From positions 496,001 through 560,000 of the forward strand of contig JAITLR010000009.1 in assembly GCA_031277805.1 (NCBI GenBank): a stretch of 64,000 nt of DNA, read 5' to 3'. Under the pieces are notes generated by a model that was given only the letters and a program-made list of their open reading frames with translations, was not told the origin of the DNA and did not search any database. The stretch is from Comamonas sp. Lineage in GTDB: Bacteria > Pseudomonadota > Gammaproteobacteria > Burkholderiales > Burkholderiaceae_C. Positions 26,477 to 35,792 of this stretch are shown here, one piece after another; the first letter of the stretch is position 1; every line of letters begins with the position of its first letter. The position numbers and the translations under genes are program-made.

Positions 26477-27647
26477 CCCCTGCAGTGACGAAAGCCGCGA
26501 TGGTGACATGGAACACGGCGCCGCGGCGCCCATCCTCGCGGTCCGTGGCCCAGATGCGGCCGCCGTTGGCTTCGGCCATATGACGGCTGATGTTCAGCCC
26601 CAGGCCCATACCCTCGCTCTTGGTGGTCCAGAAGGCGTCGAAAAGATGGCTTTGGGCAGGCATTGACAGTCCCTCCCCTGCATCCGTCACTGTCAGCGCC
26701 AGTTGCTGGCCCAGGGACTGCGTGGCTACCGTGATGCGCCGCTGCGCGGCCGGCGTGTCCTGCATGGCGTCCATGGCATTGAGCAGCAGATTGCCCAGTA
26801 CCTGCAGAAACTGCACGCGGTCACACCATGCCGGCGCCAACCCTGAGGCCAGTTGCAAGTCCATGGCAATGGAGCGCTGATTCAGATCGGCCCCCGAAAG
26901 ATGCACCATCTCGCGCACGGCGTCATTAAGATCGAATTTCTGCTTGCTGGGTGCCTCGCCACGCGCCATGGAACGGATGCGTGCAATGACATCGCTGGCC
27001 CGCTGGGCATCCCCGAGGATGCGCTCCAGCGCCTGGCCGGCTTTTTCAAGATTGGGCGGCTGCTGGGCCAGCCAGCGCTGGCAGGCATTGCCGCTGGTGA
27101 CAATGGCTGCCAGTGGCTGGTTGACCTCATGCGCAATCGAGGCCGTCACCTGCCCCAGGCTCGTGGCTTGGGTGATGCGCAGCAGCTGGGTCTGTGCCGC
27201 ATGCGCGGCGTTCTGCGCCGCCACCATCTTCAGGCCCAGATAGGCCGTGATGACGATGGCCAGAATGCTGATACCGGTATTGATAAGCCCCGTGCGATAG
27301 GCCCCGGCCGGAGTCAACGCAAAGCTGGCCAGGGTCAGCGCTATGCACAGCGCCGTGATGCCTATCACCAGGCGCTGGCTGAACCAGCGCACGGCCACAA
27401 GGATGATGGCCGTGTGAAACACAGCCGCGGCCACCGCATATTCGGTCAGCGTATCCAGCGCAAAAATGACGGCCATGGCCGCAGCCATGGCAAGCAGGAT
27501 CAAGGCCTGGCGCAGATGCAGAAAGCGGCGCGGTTCGGCGGTCATGGCGTGCAGGGTCGTGCTCAGGGCGTGAAAGATCCGCCGATTGTGACTTATGACA
27601 CGGCGCATGATGCGCGCCCGCCACCCCTGCTCGCCCGATTCACCCAT
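26445..27647 (-). CDS. Membrane sensor histidine kinase
   Basis: The 400-residue sensor has five or six closely packed N-terminal membrane helices (about 47-165) with almost no periplasmic domain, so it may sense within the membrane. The H-box is QVTASIAHEVNQPLAAIVTS, the N-box is LGNLLLNAMDAMQD, and the G-boxes are TDAGEGLSM and EGMGLGLNISRHM. This resembles the FixL/DctB-type kinase group that pairs with FixJ-like regulators. Its start overlaps the outer-membrane channel stop (TGA within GTGATG), suggesting coupling. ATG 27545 (MTAEPRRFLHL) is an alternative. The signal is probably linked to metal stress, inferred from the operon. Confidence 0.87.
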   Translation of the reverse strand: MGESGEQGWRARIMRRVISHNRRIFHALSTTLHAMTAEPRRFLHLRQALILLAMAAAMAVIFALDTLTEYAVAAAVFHTAIILVAVRWFSQRLVIGITALCIALTLASFALTPAGAYRTGLINTGISILAIVITAYLGLKMVAAQNAAHAAQTQLLRITQATSLGQVTASIAHEVNQPLAAIVTSGNACQRWLAQQPPNLEKAGQALERILGDAQRASDVIARIRSMARGEAPSKQKFDLNDAVREMVHLSGADLNQRSIAMDLQLASGLAPAWCDRVQFLQVLGNLLLNAMDAMQDTPAAQRRITVATQSLGQQLALTVTDAGEGLSMPAQSHLFDAFWTTKSEGMGLGLNISRHMAEANGGRIWATDREDGRRGAVFHVTIAAFVTAGDAAAGGNRFG

Positions 27648-28984
27648 CACAGCGCAGGCCGCTGGCCTATGCTCAGTTGCAGATCGACCGTGGCCTTGGC
27701 CAGGTCGGCCTCGGCCTGCAGATAGCCCAGATAGGCATCATCGGCCGAGCGCTGCGCCGACAGCAGCTCCAGCAACGAAGCTTCGCCATGACGGTAGGAC
27801 AAGCGAATGCTCTCCAGCACGCGCTGCGCATCGGTCAGCACATTGCTACGGTAGCGCTCCACGTTCTCCCGGGCCGCAGCAAAGCGGAAATAGGCCGAGC
27901 GCACATCGGCCTCGGCCTTGTGCTGTGACTGCTGCAGGCCCAGCATGGCCTGGGTCACCACGGCCTCGGCCTGCAGCACCTCGCCACGGTTCAGGCGCGA
28001 GAACGGAATCGGCACGCTGACCGAGACCGACAGCATGCGCGAGCGGTTGCCCGCGTCATAGGGGTTGCCCTGGTTGTCCACGCCCGCAACCGTGGCCGGG
28101 ATGGTGGCCATGCCCACGGCCAGCGTGGGATTGACCCAGCGGTTGGCCTGGGCCACGCCGGCGTTGTCGCGCGCGTTGTCCAGCGTGGCCTGGGCCACCC
28201 GCACATCGCTGCGCGCATCAAGCGCCTGAACCACCAAAGCCTCGATGTTCTTGTTGTTGGCAAAGGGCTGGAAATCGCATTGCAGTTCTTCCGAGCTGAA
28301 AACCTCGGACAGCTTGCGCCCCAGAGGCACGCTCAGTGCCAGACGCGAAGTCTGGGCATCGGCGCGTGCCTGAGTGACATCGGCCTGAAACTGGTCGCGC
28401 TCCACGCGCGACTGCCGCCATTCCACAGCGCCTATGTCGCCAGCCTTGCGTCGCACCTCGTTGGCCTTGACCACATCGGACAATGCCTTGAGCGTCTGCT
28501 CCTTGCGCTGCAGCGCCTGCTGGTCGCGGCAAGCCTGGGTGAAGTCCTGGGCCGCATCGGAAAACAGTTGGGTGCGAAAGCCCTCGACACCGGCCTCGGT
28601 CAGCCTCACCTGGCTGCGCGCGGCACGGATGCGGGCCGAGCGCTTGCCACCGGTTTCCAGCTCCATGCTGACTTCGTAGTTGCGGTTCAGCGGGCGCGGC
28701 GTACCGGATCTGACCTGCTCGCGCGAGGCGCCCAGCGTCAGCTGAGGATCGGGACGTATGCCCGCGATACCGATGCCAGCCTTGGCCGACACCACGTTCT
28801 GTTGCTGGGACTGCAGGTCCAGGCTGTTCTGCTCGACAGCGCTCAGATAATCGGCAAAGTTCAGCCCCGCTGCGGCTGACAGTGCCGGAGCCTGCGCGGC
28901 GGTCTGCGCCAGCGCCGCACCGCCCAGGCCCAGCGCTGCCAGCAGCAGGGTCAGGCCCTTGAGGGAAGAGATAGGAAATTGCAT
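27647..28984 (-). CDS. TolC-family outer-membrane channel of a metal efflux system (CzcC-like)
   Basis: The 445-residue outer-membrane factor has a signal peptide (LLLAALGLGGAALAQ), long coiled helices and duplicated OEP repeats (SLDLQSQQQNVVSAKAGIG; SDVRVAQATLDNARDNAGVA). Conserved motifs include RPDPQLTLG and the C-terminal SYRHGEASLLELLSAQRS. It would form the exit duct for the RND pump encoded just upstream. The start MQFPISSLKG at 28984 was chosen on the signal peptide and lies 29 nt after the pump gene. Confidence 0.9.
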   Translation of the reverse strand: MQFPISSLKGLTLLLAALGLGGAALAQTAAQAPALSAAAGLNFADYLSAVEQNSLDLQSQQQNVVSAKAGIGIAGIRPDPQLTLGASREQVRSGTPRPLNRNYEVSMELETGGKRSARIRAARSQVRLTEAGVEGFRTQLFSDAAQDFTQACRDQQALQRKEQTLKALSDVVKANEVRRKAGDIGAVEWRQSRVERDQFQADVTQARADAQTSRLALSVPLGRKLSEVFSSEELQCDFQPFANNKNIEALVVQALDARSDVRVAQATLDNARDNAGVAQANRWVNPTLAVGMATIPATVAGVDNQGNPYDAGNRSRMLSVSVSVPIPFSRLNRGEVLQAEAVVTQAMLGLQQSQHKAEADVRSAYFRFAAARENVERYRSNVLTDAQRVLESIRLSYRHGEASLLELLSAQRSADDAYLGYLQAEADLAKATVDLQLSIGQRPAL

Positions 28985-29012
28985 GCTATGTCCAATTTTG
29001 TCGACAGCCCGC

Positions 29013-32000
29013 TCAGGGAGCCATGCGCTCTGCCGCGGCAACAGTCGCCACCGGGCCTTCGCTGTCATCGTCGAGTTCGCCGCGCTCGGCGGCACGCCGA
29101 CGCTTGCGCTCAGCCGCACGCTGGGCACGCAGCTCGATCACGTAGTAAAGATTGGGCAACAGCAGCAAGGTCAGCAGCGTGGCACTGACCAGCCCGCAGA
29201 CCACCACGGTGGCCAGGGGCCGCTGCACATCGCTGCCCAGACCCGTGGCCAGCATGGCCGGCGTGAGGCCGAAGGCCGCCACGGTGGCCGTCATCAGCAC
29301 CGGGCGCATGCGGCTCGAAGCGCCTTCATGCACCGCAGCACGCAAATCCAGCCCGTCCTCACGGCGCAGCCGGTTGATCTGCGAGACCATGAGCACCCCT
29401 GACAGCACGGCCACGCCGAACAGCGCGATAAAGCCCACGGCGCTGGAGACATTGAGCGTCATGCCGCGCAGATGCAGGCCTGCAAAGCCGCCAATCATGG
29501 CCAGCGGCACCACGCCCAGCACCAAGAGCGGCTGGCGCAGATTGCCGAACTCGCCAAACAGCAGCACCAGCATGATGCCCAGCGTCAGCGGCAAGATGAC
29601 CAGCAGCCGTGCCTCGGCGCGCTGCAGGTTCTCGAACTGACCGCCCCACTCGATGTGGATCTTCTGGTGGTCGTACTGGAGCTGGGCGTCGATGGCGTCG
29701 TGTGCATCCTTCAGAAAGCCCGCAAGGTCGCGATCGCGCACATTGAGCTTGACCAGGATGTGACGCTCGCCGCCCTCACGCACGATCACGCTCTGACCCA
29801 CGGTGGTGCTGATGCGCGCCACTTCGGCCAGCGGTACCTGGGCACCGTTGGCAGCGGCCAGGCGCAGCGCGCCTATGGACTCAGGGCTGTTGCGCGTGCC
29901 GGGTGTGAAACGCACCGTCATGTCGTAGCTGCGCTCGCCCACATAGAGCTGGCCTATGGAAGCACCGCCCACGCCGGTGGAGATCAGCTGGGCCACATCG
30001 GCCGCGTTGATGCCGTAGCGTGCAGCGGCCGCGCGGTCCAGATCGATGCGCAGATTGGGCAGCGGCGGCTCGATGTCCACGGCCACATCGGCCGCGCCGG
30101 GAACCTTGGACAGAATGGCCACCATTTCATCAGCCACGCGCCGGTCCTCGGCCAGGTCCTGCCCATAGACCTTGACGGTCAGATCGCTGTGGGCACCCGA
30201 GAGCTTGTCCTGCACGCCGTCGATCATGGGCTGCATGAAGCCCACGGTATAACCGGGCAGCTTCTCAAAACGCTGGGCCATCTTGGCGATCAGCTGCTGC
30301 TTGGTCAGTCCGGATTTCCACTCGCCATAGGGGTGCAAACCCACGCTGGCCTCGATGTGCGAGGGCGTCCAGTAGTCAGTGCCATCGTCATTGCGCCCCG
30401 TCTGGGTCACGATATAGGACACCTCAGGAAACTCCAGCGTGGCGCGGCGCAGCTCGTCGGCCATGTCGCGCGCCTTGTCCAACGTGATGCCGGGCGGCAT
30501 CTGCACCTGCAGCCAGATTGAGCCCTCGTCCAGATAGGGCAGGAAGTCACGGCCTATGGTTCCAGCCAGCAGCACCAGCGCCACCAGCGCCGCCGCTACC
30601 GCTCCGACCAGCCAGCGCATCTGCCCCACAGCAACGCCGAGGAAGTGGTCGTAGCGCTCACCCAGCCAATGCAGCACGGGGTTGTGGAAGATCTTGCGCG
30701 GTTTGCGGAACGCCAGCCAGGCCAGAGCCGGTGTGAGCAGCAACGCCACGGCCAAAGCACCTACCAGGGCCGCACCCACGGCGCTGGCCATGGGCGAGAA
30801 CAGCTTGTACTCGATGCGCTCGAAGCCGAACAGCGGCAGATAGGCAGCGGCGATCACGCACATGCCGAAGAAGATGGGGCGAGCGACCTGCAGCGTGGCG
30901 GAAATCGCGTCACGCGGTGTCAGATGCCGATTCTGCTCGGCCTCGCGCCGCCGCAGAATGTTCTCGACCACCACCACCGAGCCGTCGACCAGAATGCCGA
31001 AGTCAATGGCTCCCAGCGACAACAGGTTGGCCGGAATCTTGGCGTGATGCATGAACACAAAGGCCAGCAGCAGCGCCATGGGAATCGTCAGCGCCACGAT
31101 CAATGCCGCACGCGGACTGCCCAGGAACAGCAGCAGCACCAGGGTCACGACGATCATGCCCTCGGCCAAGGTCTTGCCCACGGTATGCGTGGTGCGCTCG
31201 ATCAGCGTGGTGCGATCCAGGTAGGGCACGACCTTGACATCGGCAGGCAGCAGCTTTTCATTGAGTTCCTTCACCGCTGTGTGAATGCCTTCCAGTGCCT
31301 GCGAGGGGTTGGCCCCCTTGAGCAGCAGCACAATGCCTTCCAGCGTGTCGGAGTTGTCGTCCTTGCCCAGAATGCCGCGGCGCTCCACATTGCCATAGGT
31401 CAGGCGCCCCAGGTCCTTGACCAGGATGGGCGTGCCGTTGTCCGAGGTCTTGACCACCACATTGCCCATGTCGTCCAGCGAGCGCAGCAGACCCACGCCG
31501 CGCACCACATAGGAAACCTCGCCACGGTCTATGACGCTGCCGCCACCGCTGGCATTGTTGGCATTGATGGCCTCGATCACCTGGGACAGGGTCAAACCAT
31601 ATTGCAGCAGGCGCGCAGGATCGAGCTCCAGCATGAACTGCGTGGTCAGACCGCCGAAATTGGTCACGTCCACCACGGACTGGGCTTTCTTGAGGCGCGG
31701 AATCACCACCCATTGCTGCAGCTCGGACAGCTCGCGCAGGCTGTGCGTGGCGCTTTCCAGCGTGTAGCGATAGACCTCGCCCGTGGGCGAGCTGTAGGGG
31801 TCCAGCGAAGCGCGCGCGCCATAGGGCAGATCGACCTCATCCATACGCTCCTTGAGGCGCTGGCGTGCCCAGTAGCCGTCGACGCCGTCCTCGAATACCA
31901 CGGTGATCAGCGACAGGCCGAACAGGCTGCGCGAACGCAGCACATGCATGGCCGGCGTGGCCAGCAGTGCACGCTCCAGCGGAATCGTGATCTGCTGCTC

Positions 32001-32183
32001 GATTTCCTCGGCCGCCAGGCCGGGCACCTGGGTGACGATCTGCGAGGTCACGTCGGCGATGTCCGGGTAGGCTTCCAACGGCAGCTGCTTCCAGCTGAAC
32101 ACGCCATACAGGGCCGCGAAGATGAAGATCAGCCACACCACACCGCGGCGGGCAAAGCTGAGATTGACGATGCGCTCGATCAT
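29013..32183 (-). CDS. HME-type RND heavy-metal efflux pump (CzcA family)
   Basis: The 1056-residue inner-membrane proton/metal antiporter has twelve membrane helices and two large periplasmic loops. The TM4 signature LGAIDFGILVDGSVVVVEN is the divalent-cation CzcA/CnrA type (DFG...DG..V..EN) rather than the Cu/Ag CusA type. This points to Co2+, Zn2+, Cd2+ or Ni2+. The N-terminal QLPLEAYPDIADVTSQIVTQ is also HME-typical. Its ATG overlaps the fusion-protein stop (ATGA). The exact metal cannot be read off. The operon has no small czcD or cnrXYH-like genes. Confidence 0.93.
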   Translation of the reverse strand: MIERIVNLSFARRGVVWLIFIFAALYGVFSWKQLPLEAYPDIADVTSQIVTQVPGLAAEEIEQQITIPLERALLATPAMHVLRSRSLFGLSLITVVFEDGVDGYWARQRLKERMDEVDLPYGARASLDPYSSPTGEVYRYTLESATHSLRELSELQQWVVIPRLKKAQSVVDVTNFGGLTTQFMLELDPARLLQYGLTLSQVIEAINANNASGGGSVIDRGEVSYVVRGVGLLRSLDDMGNVVVKTSDNGTPILVKDLGRLTYGNVERRGILGKDDNSDTLEGIVLLLKGANPSQALEGIHTAVKELNEKLLPADVKVVPYLDRTTLIERTTHTVGKTLAEGMIVVTLVLLLFLGSPRAALIVALTIPMALLLAFVFMHHAKIPANLLSLGAIDFGILVDGSVVVVENILRRREAEQNRHLTPRDAISATLQVARPIFFGMCVIAAAYLPLFGFERIEYKLFSPMASAVGAALVGALAVALLLTPALAWLAFRKPRKIFHNPVLHWLGERYDHFLGVAVGQMRWLVGAVAAALVALVLLAGTIGRDFLPYLDEGSIWLQVQMPPGITLDKARDMADELRRATLEFPEVSYIVTQTGRNDDGTDYWTPSHIEASVGLHPYGEWKSGLTKQQLIAKMAQRFEKLPGYTVGFMQPMIDGVQDKLSGAHSDLTVKVYGQDLAEDRRVADEMVAILSKVPGAADVAVDIEPPLPNLRIDLDRAAAARYGINAADVAQLISTGVGGASIGQLYVGERSYDMTVRFTPGTRNSPESIGALRLAAANGAQVPLAEVARISTTVGQSVIVREGGERHILVKLNVRDRDLAGFLKDAHDAIDAQLQYDHQKIHIEWGGQFENLQRAEARLLVILPLTLGIMLVLLFGEFGNLRQPLLVLGVVPLAMIGGFAGLHLRGMTLNVSSAVGFIALFGVAVLSGVLMVSQINRLRREDGLDLRAAVHEGASSRMRPVLMTATVAAFGLTPAMLATGLGSDVQRPLATVVVCGLVSATLLTLLLLPNLYYVIELRAQRAAERKRRRAAERGELDDDSEGPVATVAAAERMAP

Positions 32184-33325
32184 TGCAGCAGCACTCCACC
32201 GTTGACGACGATGCGCTCGCCTGCCGCCAGACCCGAACGGATCTCGACCTTGCCATCCTGCTGCACGCCGACCTGCACGTCACGCGGCTCGAAGCGCGCA
32301 CCCTTGTCCGTGCGGCCCTTGTCCACAAACACCCGCGTGCTCACATTGCCCTGCAGCAGCGCCGTGGCCGGCACCATGAGGGCATCGCGCCCCGGGCCGT
32401 CAAAGCTCACGCGCGCAAACATGCCGGGGCGCAACCGGCCCTCGCGGTTGTCCACGGCCACGCGCACCTTGACGCTGCGCGTGGCGGTATCGACGATCTC
32501 GCCCACATACTGCACACGGCCTTCAAGCTTGAGATCGGGATAGGCTGTCAGCGCAATGTGCGCCTCCTGGCCTACATCCACATGGGCCAGATCGCGCTCG
32601 GGCACGTTGGCACTGAGCCAGACCTTGCTGAGGTCGGCCACGGTCATCACCGAAGCATTCACATCGTTCCAGTAACCGCCTTGCGAGCCCTCCATCTCCA
32701 CCACCCGGCCGCTGATGGGAGACCTGACCACATAGCTGCCGCGCGAACTGGCTTGCACATCGGCGCCCAGCTGGGACAACCGATCTGTCGCGGCGCGCGC
32801 ATCGGCACTGGCCGCGGCCAGCGACTGCTGCGCTGCTTCATAGTCCTTGCGCGCTGCAATTTCTGCATCGAACAGCAGTTTCTGGCGATCGAACTCCTGC
32901 TTCGCATGCAGGAGCGCGGACTGCGCCTTGGCGTTGTCGGCACGAGCGCTGGAGATATCGGACGAATCCATGGTGATCAAGGCTTCACCAGCCTTGACAG
33001 GGTCACCCAGCTGGCGATGCAGCTTCACCAGGCGGCCAGCCACCGGTGGCGTGATCTTGACCAGCTTCTCGGGTTCGGCCTCGATATTGGCGGTGGCGGA
33101 GATCAGCGTCTGCATCTGCTCCTGCGTGACTTCGGCCAGCTTCAGTTGCGCCAGCACCGGTGATTGCGCTGGCACCACGACCAGATTGCCTTCGCGACGC
33201 AAAGCTGTCTGGCTATCGGCATCAGCGGCCGGGGCTTGTTTGTCCCCATTGCATGCGCTGAGAGCCAGGCACAGCAGCAGACATGCGGCCCCCACGGGGC
33301 GATGAAAATTCAGAACTGGTTTCAT
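32180..33325 (-). CDS. Periplasmic membrane-fusion lipoprotein of the metal efflux system (CzcB-like)
   Basis: The 381-residue adaptor has a lipoprotein signal (CLLLCLALSACNGDKQ) and a barrel-sandwich segment (VAGRLVKLHRQLGDPVKAGE). A coiled hairpin rich in Ala/Gln/Lys (about 115-170) is followed by the RND-adaptor C-terminal domains (GVQQDGKVEIRSGLAAGERI, VVNGGVLLQ). There is no His-rich CzcB metal domain at the N-terminus. As the first gene it heads the operon adaptor-pump-channel-kinase-regulator. A perfect palindrome lies 308 nt upstream of its start. Confidence 0.9.
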   Translation of the reverse strand: MKPVLNFHRPVGAACLLLCLALSACNGDKQAPAADADSQTALRREGNLVVVPAQSPVLAQLKLAEVTQEQMQTLISATANIEAEPEKLVKITPPVAGRLVKLHRQLGDPVKAGEALITMDSSDISSARADNAKAQSALLHAKQEFDRQKLLFDAEIAARKDYEAAQQSLAAASADARAATDRLSQLGADVQASSRGSYVVRSPISGRVVEMEGSQGGYWNDVNASVMTVADLSKVWLSANVPERDLAHVDVGQEAHIALTAYPDLKLEGRVQYVGEIVDTATRSVKVRVAVDNREGRLRPGMFARVSFDGPGRDALMVPATALLQGNVSTRVFVDKGRTDKGARFEPRDVQVGVQQDGKVEIRSGLAAGERIVVNGGVLLQ

Positions 33326-33632
33326 AAGAAGCAAACAGTGGCATCAATATGGTCAGGGCAGATCCCGGCCTTAGGCCGATGCTGCCCTGTCCTCACAACT
33401 CCTTCGTGACAGGAGCACGCGTGCAGCGAAACAGATAAGCACAAAGACACGGGCAGGGCCGCGTGCCATGGCACCGCAAATCCAATGGGAACCCCTCCTT
33501 AAGATGGACGGCAACGCAGCCGTCGCAGTGCCAGGGTCTGCTGCCCTGCTCCTAGCCTTGAATTATCAAATCCGGCCTGCAACAAAGCGAGTCTCCCTTG
33601 GGAAGATGGGACTGTTTTTTGGTTGGCCTCGC

Positions 33633-33648
33633 CTATACCTTGGTATAG
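33633..33648. promoter_or_regulatory. Perfect palindrome CTATACC-TT-GGTATAG upstream of the efflux operon
   Basis: Seven-base arms flank a TT spacer. The reverse complement matches the site at 21524-21540 over ACCAAGGTATAGG. It is in the 405-nt gap between the efflux operon and the Bug receptor gene. This size and symmetry fit a dimeric response-regulator operator. The gap otherwise holds only the terminator at 33671-33700. Confidence 0.5.
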
Positions 33649-33670
33649 CCAGTCCGTCACAGGCCTGAAA

Positions 33671-33700
33671 CAAAACAGGCTACCGCTGCCGGTAGCCTGT
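33671..33700 (-). terminator. Rho-independent terminator after the Bug receptor gene
   Basis: On the minus strand ACAGGCTACC and GGTAGCCTGT form a 10-bp stem with a 6-nt loop, followed by TTTTGTTTC. It is 31 nt behind the Bug receptor stop codon. Confidence 0.75.
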
Positions 33701-33730
33701 CGGAACTCTTCAACCACCGTCCGGTACGTC

Positions 33731-34726
33731 TCAGTCTGCCTTGAGCCCAAGCTGTGCCGTCACGGCCGCATAGCGTTCCATATCTGCCTCAATGAGCTGA
33801 CCGAACTGTTCCGAGCTTTGACGAACCAAGGTGTAGCCTTGCGTGCGCAAAGACTGCTGCATCGCAGGCTCGGCCAAGATCTGCGTCAGCTCCTGATGCA
33901 AACGGACAACAGCCGCCTCTGGTGTTGCTGCTGGAGCCAGCAGGCCATGCCACTGCTCCACGGCAAAGCCCGCCACGCCCTGCTCGGCCAGGGTCGGAAC
34001 ATCCGGCAAAGATGCCACGCGAGCCGACGCCGTGACGGCAATCGCCCGCACACGCCCTGCCTCAATCAATGGCGCAGCGCTGCTGGCTGTCACCATGCCC
34101 AGCGGTACCTGATCGGCGGCTACCGCCGTAATGGCCGGGCCGCAGCCCTTGTAGGGCACATGCTGCATGCTGGCGTCAGCGGCCTGGGCCAGCATCTCGC
34201 CCGCCATATGCTGGGGCGTACCGTTGCCGCAGCTGGCAAAGGCCAGCGGTCTGTTGTGTGAGGCCTGTGCCAGCATATCCGCCAGGCTGTGAATGCCGCT
34301 GGACTCAGGAACCACCAACACCGAAGCAATAGTGCCCGCATTGAATACCGCCTTGAAGTCCTTGTGCGGATCAAAGCCCAGCTCACGATACACGCCGGGG
34401 TTGATGGCAAAAGAGCTATTGGCCATCAGCAGCGTTGCGCCGTCCGGCACAGCTTCGGCCACGGCACGTGCCCCGATATTGCCGCTGGCGCCAGGACGGT
34501 TCTCCACCACGACGGGCTGCCCAATGCGCTGCTGCAACTCAGCCCCCAGCTTGCGCGCCAGCAAATCCGTGCCGCCACCGGGCGGAAAGGTCACGACGAT
34601 GGTGATGGGCTTTTCAAAACGAACCGCCGCCGTGCCCGCGCGGGCATGCCACAGCCCGGCTGCGGCAGTCACCAGAACGGCTGCCGCCAGCACCAGCGCT
34701 CCTCGACGCTTATGAGTCAATGGCAT
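33731..34726 (-). CDS. Bug/TctC-type periplasmic solute receptor
   Basis: The 331-residue extracytoplasmic receptor belongs to the tripartite tricarboxylate transporter type. It has a signal peptide (LVLAAAVLVTAAAGLWHARAG) and Bug motifs: ITIVVTFPPGGGTDLLARKL, VVVENRPGASGNIGARAVA, LMANSSFAINPGVY and MQHVPYKGCGPAITAV. No tctA or tctB membrane gene is next to it, which is normal for Bug proteins in this family of bacteria. The ligand is unknown; nadC upstream might hint at a pyridine carboxylate but this is weak. The start MPLTHKRRG at 34726 was set by the signal peptide. Confidence 0.88.
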   Translation of the reverse strand: MPLTHKRRGALVLAAAVLVTAAAGLWHARAGTAAVRFEKPITIVVTFPPGGGTDLLARKLGAELQQRIGQPVVVENRPGASGNIGARAVAEAVPDGATLLMANSSFAINPGVYRELGFDPHKDFKAVFNAGTIASVLVVPESSGIHSLADMLAQASHNRPLAFASCGNGTPQHMAGEMLAQAADASMQHVPYKGCGPAITAVAADQVPLGMVTASSAAPLIEAGRVRAIAVTASARVASLPDVPTLAEQGVAGFAVEQWHGLLAPAATPEAAVVRLHQELTQILAEPAMQQSLRTQGYTLVRQSSEQFGQLIEADMERYAAVTAQLGLKAD

Positions 34727-34774
34727 CGCAGCCTCCCACTTGCTGACAAAGCCCACACAGGGCACAGCCCAATC

Positions 34775-34852
34775 CAGAGACGCCAAGCAAGAGCCGCTTT
34801 GCGGCGATGGCGTCGTCCCCCTTGGGGGAAGCGGCAAAGCCGCTCAGGGGGT
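34775..34852 (-). repeat. Intergenic 3'-end repeat, family 1, copy C
   Basis: It is read in the nadC direction and begins CCCCCTGAGCGGCTTTGCCG 7 nt after the nadC stop. It then has a CCCCC AA GGGGG pair, CGGC/GCCG segments and an end near TTGGCGTCTCTG. It is closest to copy A at 827-900. Confidence 0.75.
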
Positions 34853-34859
34853 AATCCAT

Positions 34860-35729
34860 TTACACATCCAGCCCAATATCCAGCACCTTGGCACTATGCG
34901 TAAGCCAGCCCACGGCGATCTGGTCCACGCCCGTGGCGGCCACGGCAGGTGCAGTCTCGGGGCTGATGCGGCCCGAAGCTTCGGTAATCGCACGGCCCTT
35001 GCACATGGCAACGGCCATGCGCAGATCGTCCAGGCTCATGTTGTCCAGCAGCACCACATCCACACCCAGCGAAAGCGCCACATCCAGCTGTGCCAGCGTG
35101 TCCACTTCCAGCTCGATCTTGACCATATGACCCACACCGGCGCGAGCACGCCCAACGGCTGTGGCCAGATCACCTGCCAGGGCGATGTGGTTGTCCTTGA
35201 TGAGTACGGCATCGTCCAGGCCGAAGCGGTGATTGCTGCCGCCGCCCACGCGCACGGCGTACTTTTGCAGCGAACGCAGGCCGGGCATGGTCTTGCGCGT
35301 GCAGGTCACACGCGTGCCAAAAGGCTTGATGGCCTCGGCAATCAAATGCGTGGCCGATGCCACGCCGCTCAGGTGACATAGGTAGTTGAGTGCCGTGCGC
35401 TCCGCCGTGAGAATGGCCCGGCTTTTGCCACGGATGCGCGCGATCTCCGTACCCGGAGCCAGCAAAGTGCCATCAGCGCAGCTGACCTCGAAATGCATCT
35501 GCCCATCCATCAGCGTGAAAGCCAGACGCGCCAGGTCCAGCCCGGCCAGCACACCATCCTGGCGTGCCACCAGCCGCAGCTCATCCGTTGCGTCGGCAGG
35601 CACGATGGTGTCCGTGGTCAAGTCTCCGGCACGACCCAGGTCTTCCAGCAGGGCCATGCGCACCAGCGGCTCCAGCATTACATCTGGCAGAGGCAAAACA
35701 GGCAGGGCCGCAATCTTATTAATGCTCAT
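34860..35729 (-). CDS. nadC: Nicotinate-nucleotide pyrophosphorylase (quinolinate phosphoribosyltransferase)
   Basis: This enzyme makes nicotinate mononucleotide from quinolinate and PRPP in NAD synthesis. The 289 residues show the hallmark segments ALLEDLGRAGDLTTD, TAERTALNYLCHLSGVA, TCTRKTMPGLRSLQKYAV, VGGGSNHRFGLDDAVLIKDN (His/Arg/Lys active site), IELEVDTL and LLDNMSLDDLR. ATG 35729 (MSINKIAALP) lies inside a palindrome that is a likely NadQ operator. The regulator gene nadQ is 172 nt upstream on the same strand. nadA and nadB are not in this window. Confidence 0.95.
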   Translation of the reverse strand: MSINKIAALPVLPLPDVMLEPLVRMALLEDLGRAGDLTTDTIVPADATDELRLVARQDGVLAGLDLARLAFTLMDGQMHFEVSCADGTLLAPGTEIARIRGKSRAILTAERTALNYLCHLSGVASATHLIAEAIKPFGTRVTCTRKTMPGLRSLQKYAVRVGGGSNHRFGLDDAVLIKDNHIALAGDLATAVGRARAGVGHMVKIELEVDTLAQLDVALSLGVDVVLLDNMSLDDLRMAVAMCKGRAITEASGRISPETAPAVAATGVDQIAVGWLTHSAKVLDIGLDV

Positions 35730-35738
35730 TTTGAGTAT
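35722..35738. promoter_or_regulatory. NadQ-type operator overlapping the nadC start
   Basis: ATGCTCATTTTGAGTAT is a near-perfect 7+3+7 inverted repeat covering the nadC start codon. A second copy lies 54 nt upstream at 35793. Short ATGCTCA/TGAGCAT palindromes of this kind are expected for the NAD repressor NadQ, encoded next door. Binding is inferred. Confidence 0.6.
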
Positions 35739-35792
35739 TTGTATAGAAATAAAAAGCGCGATCACTTTGACTTCGTCGCGCACAGCCTATTT

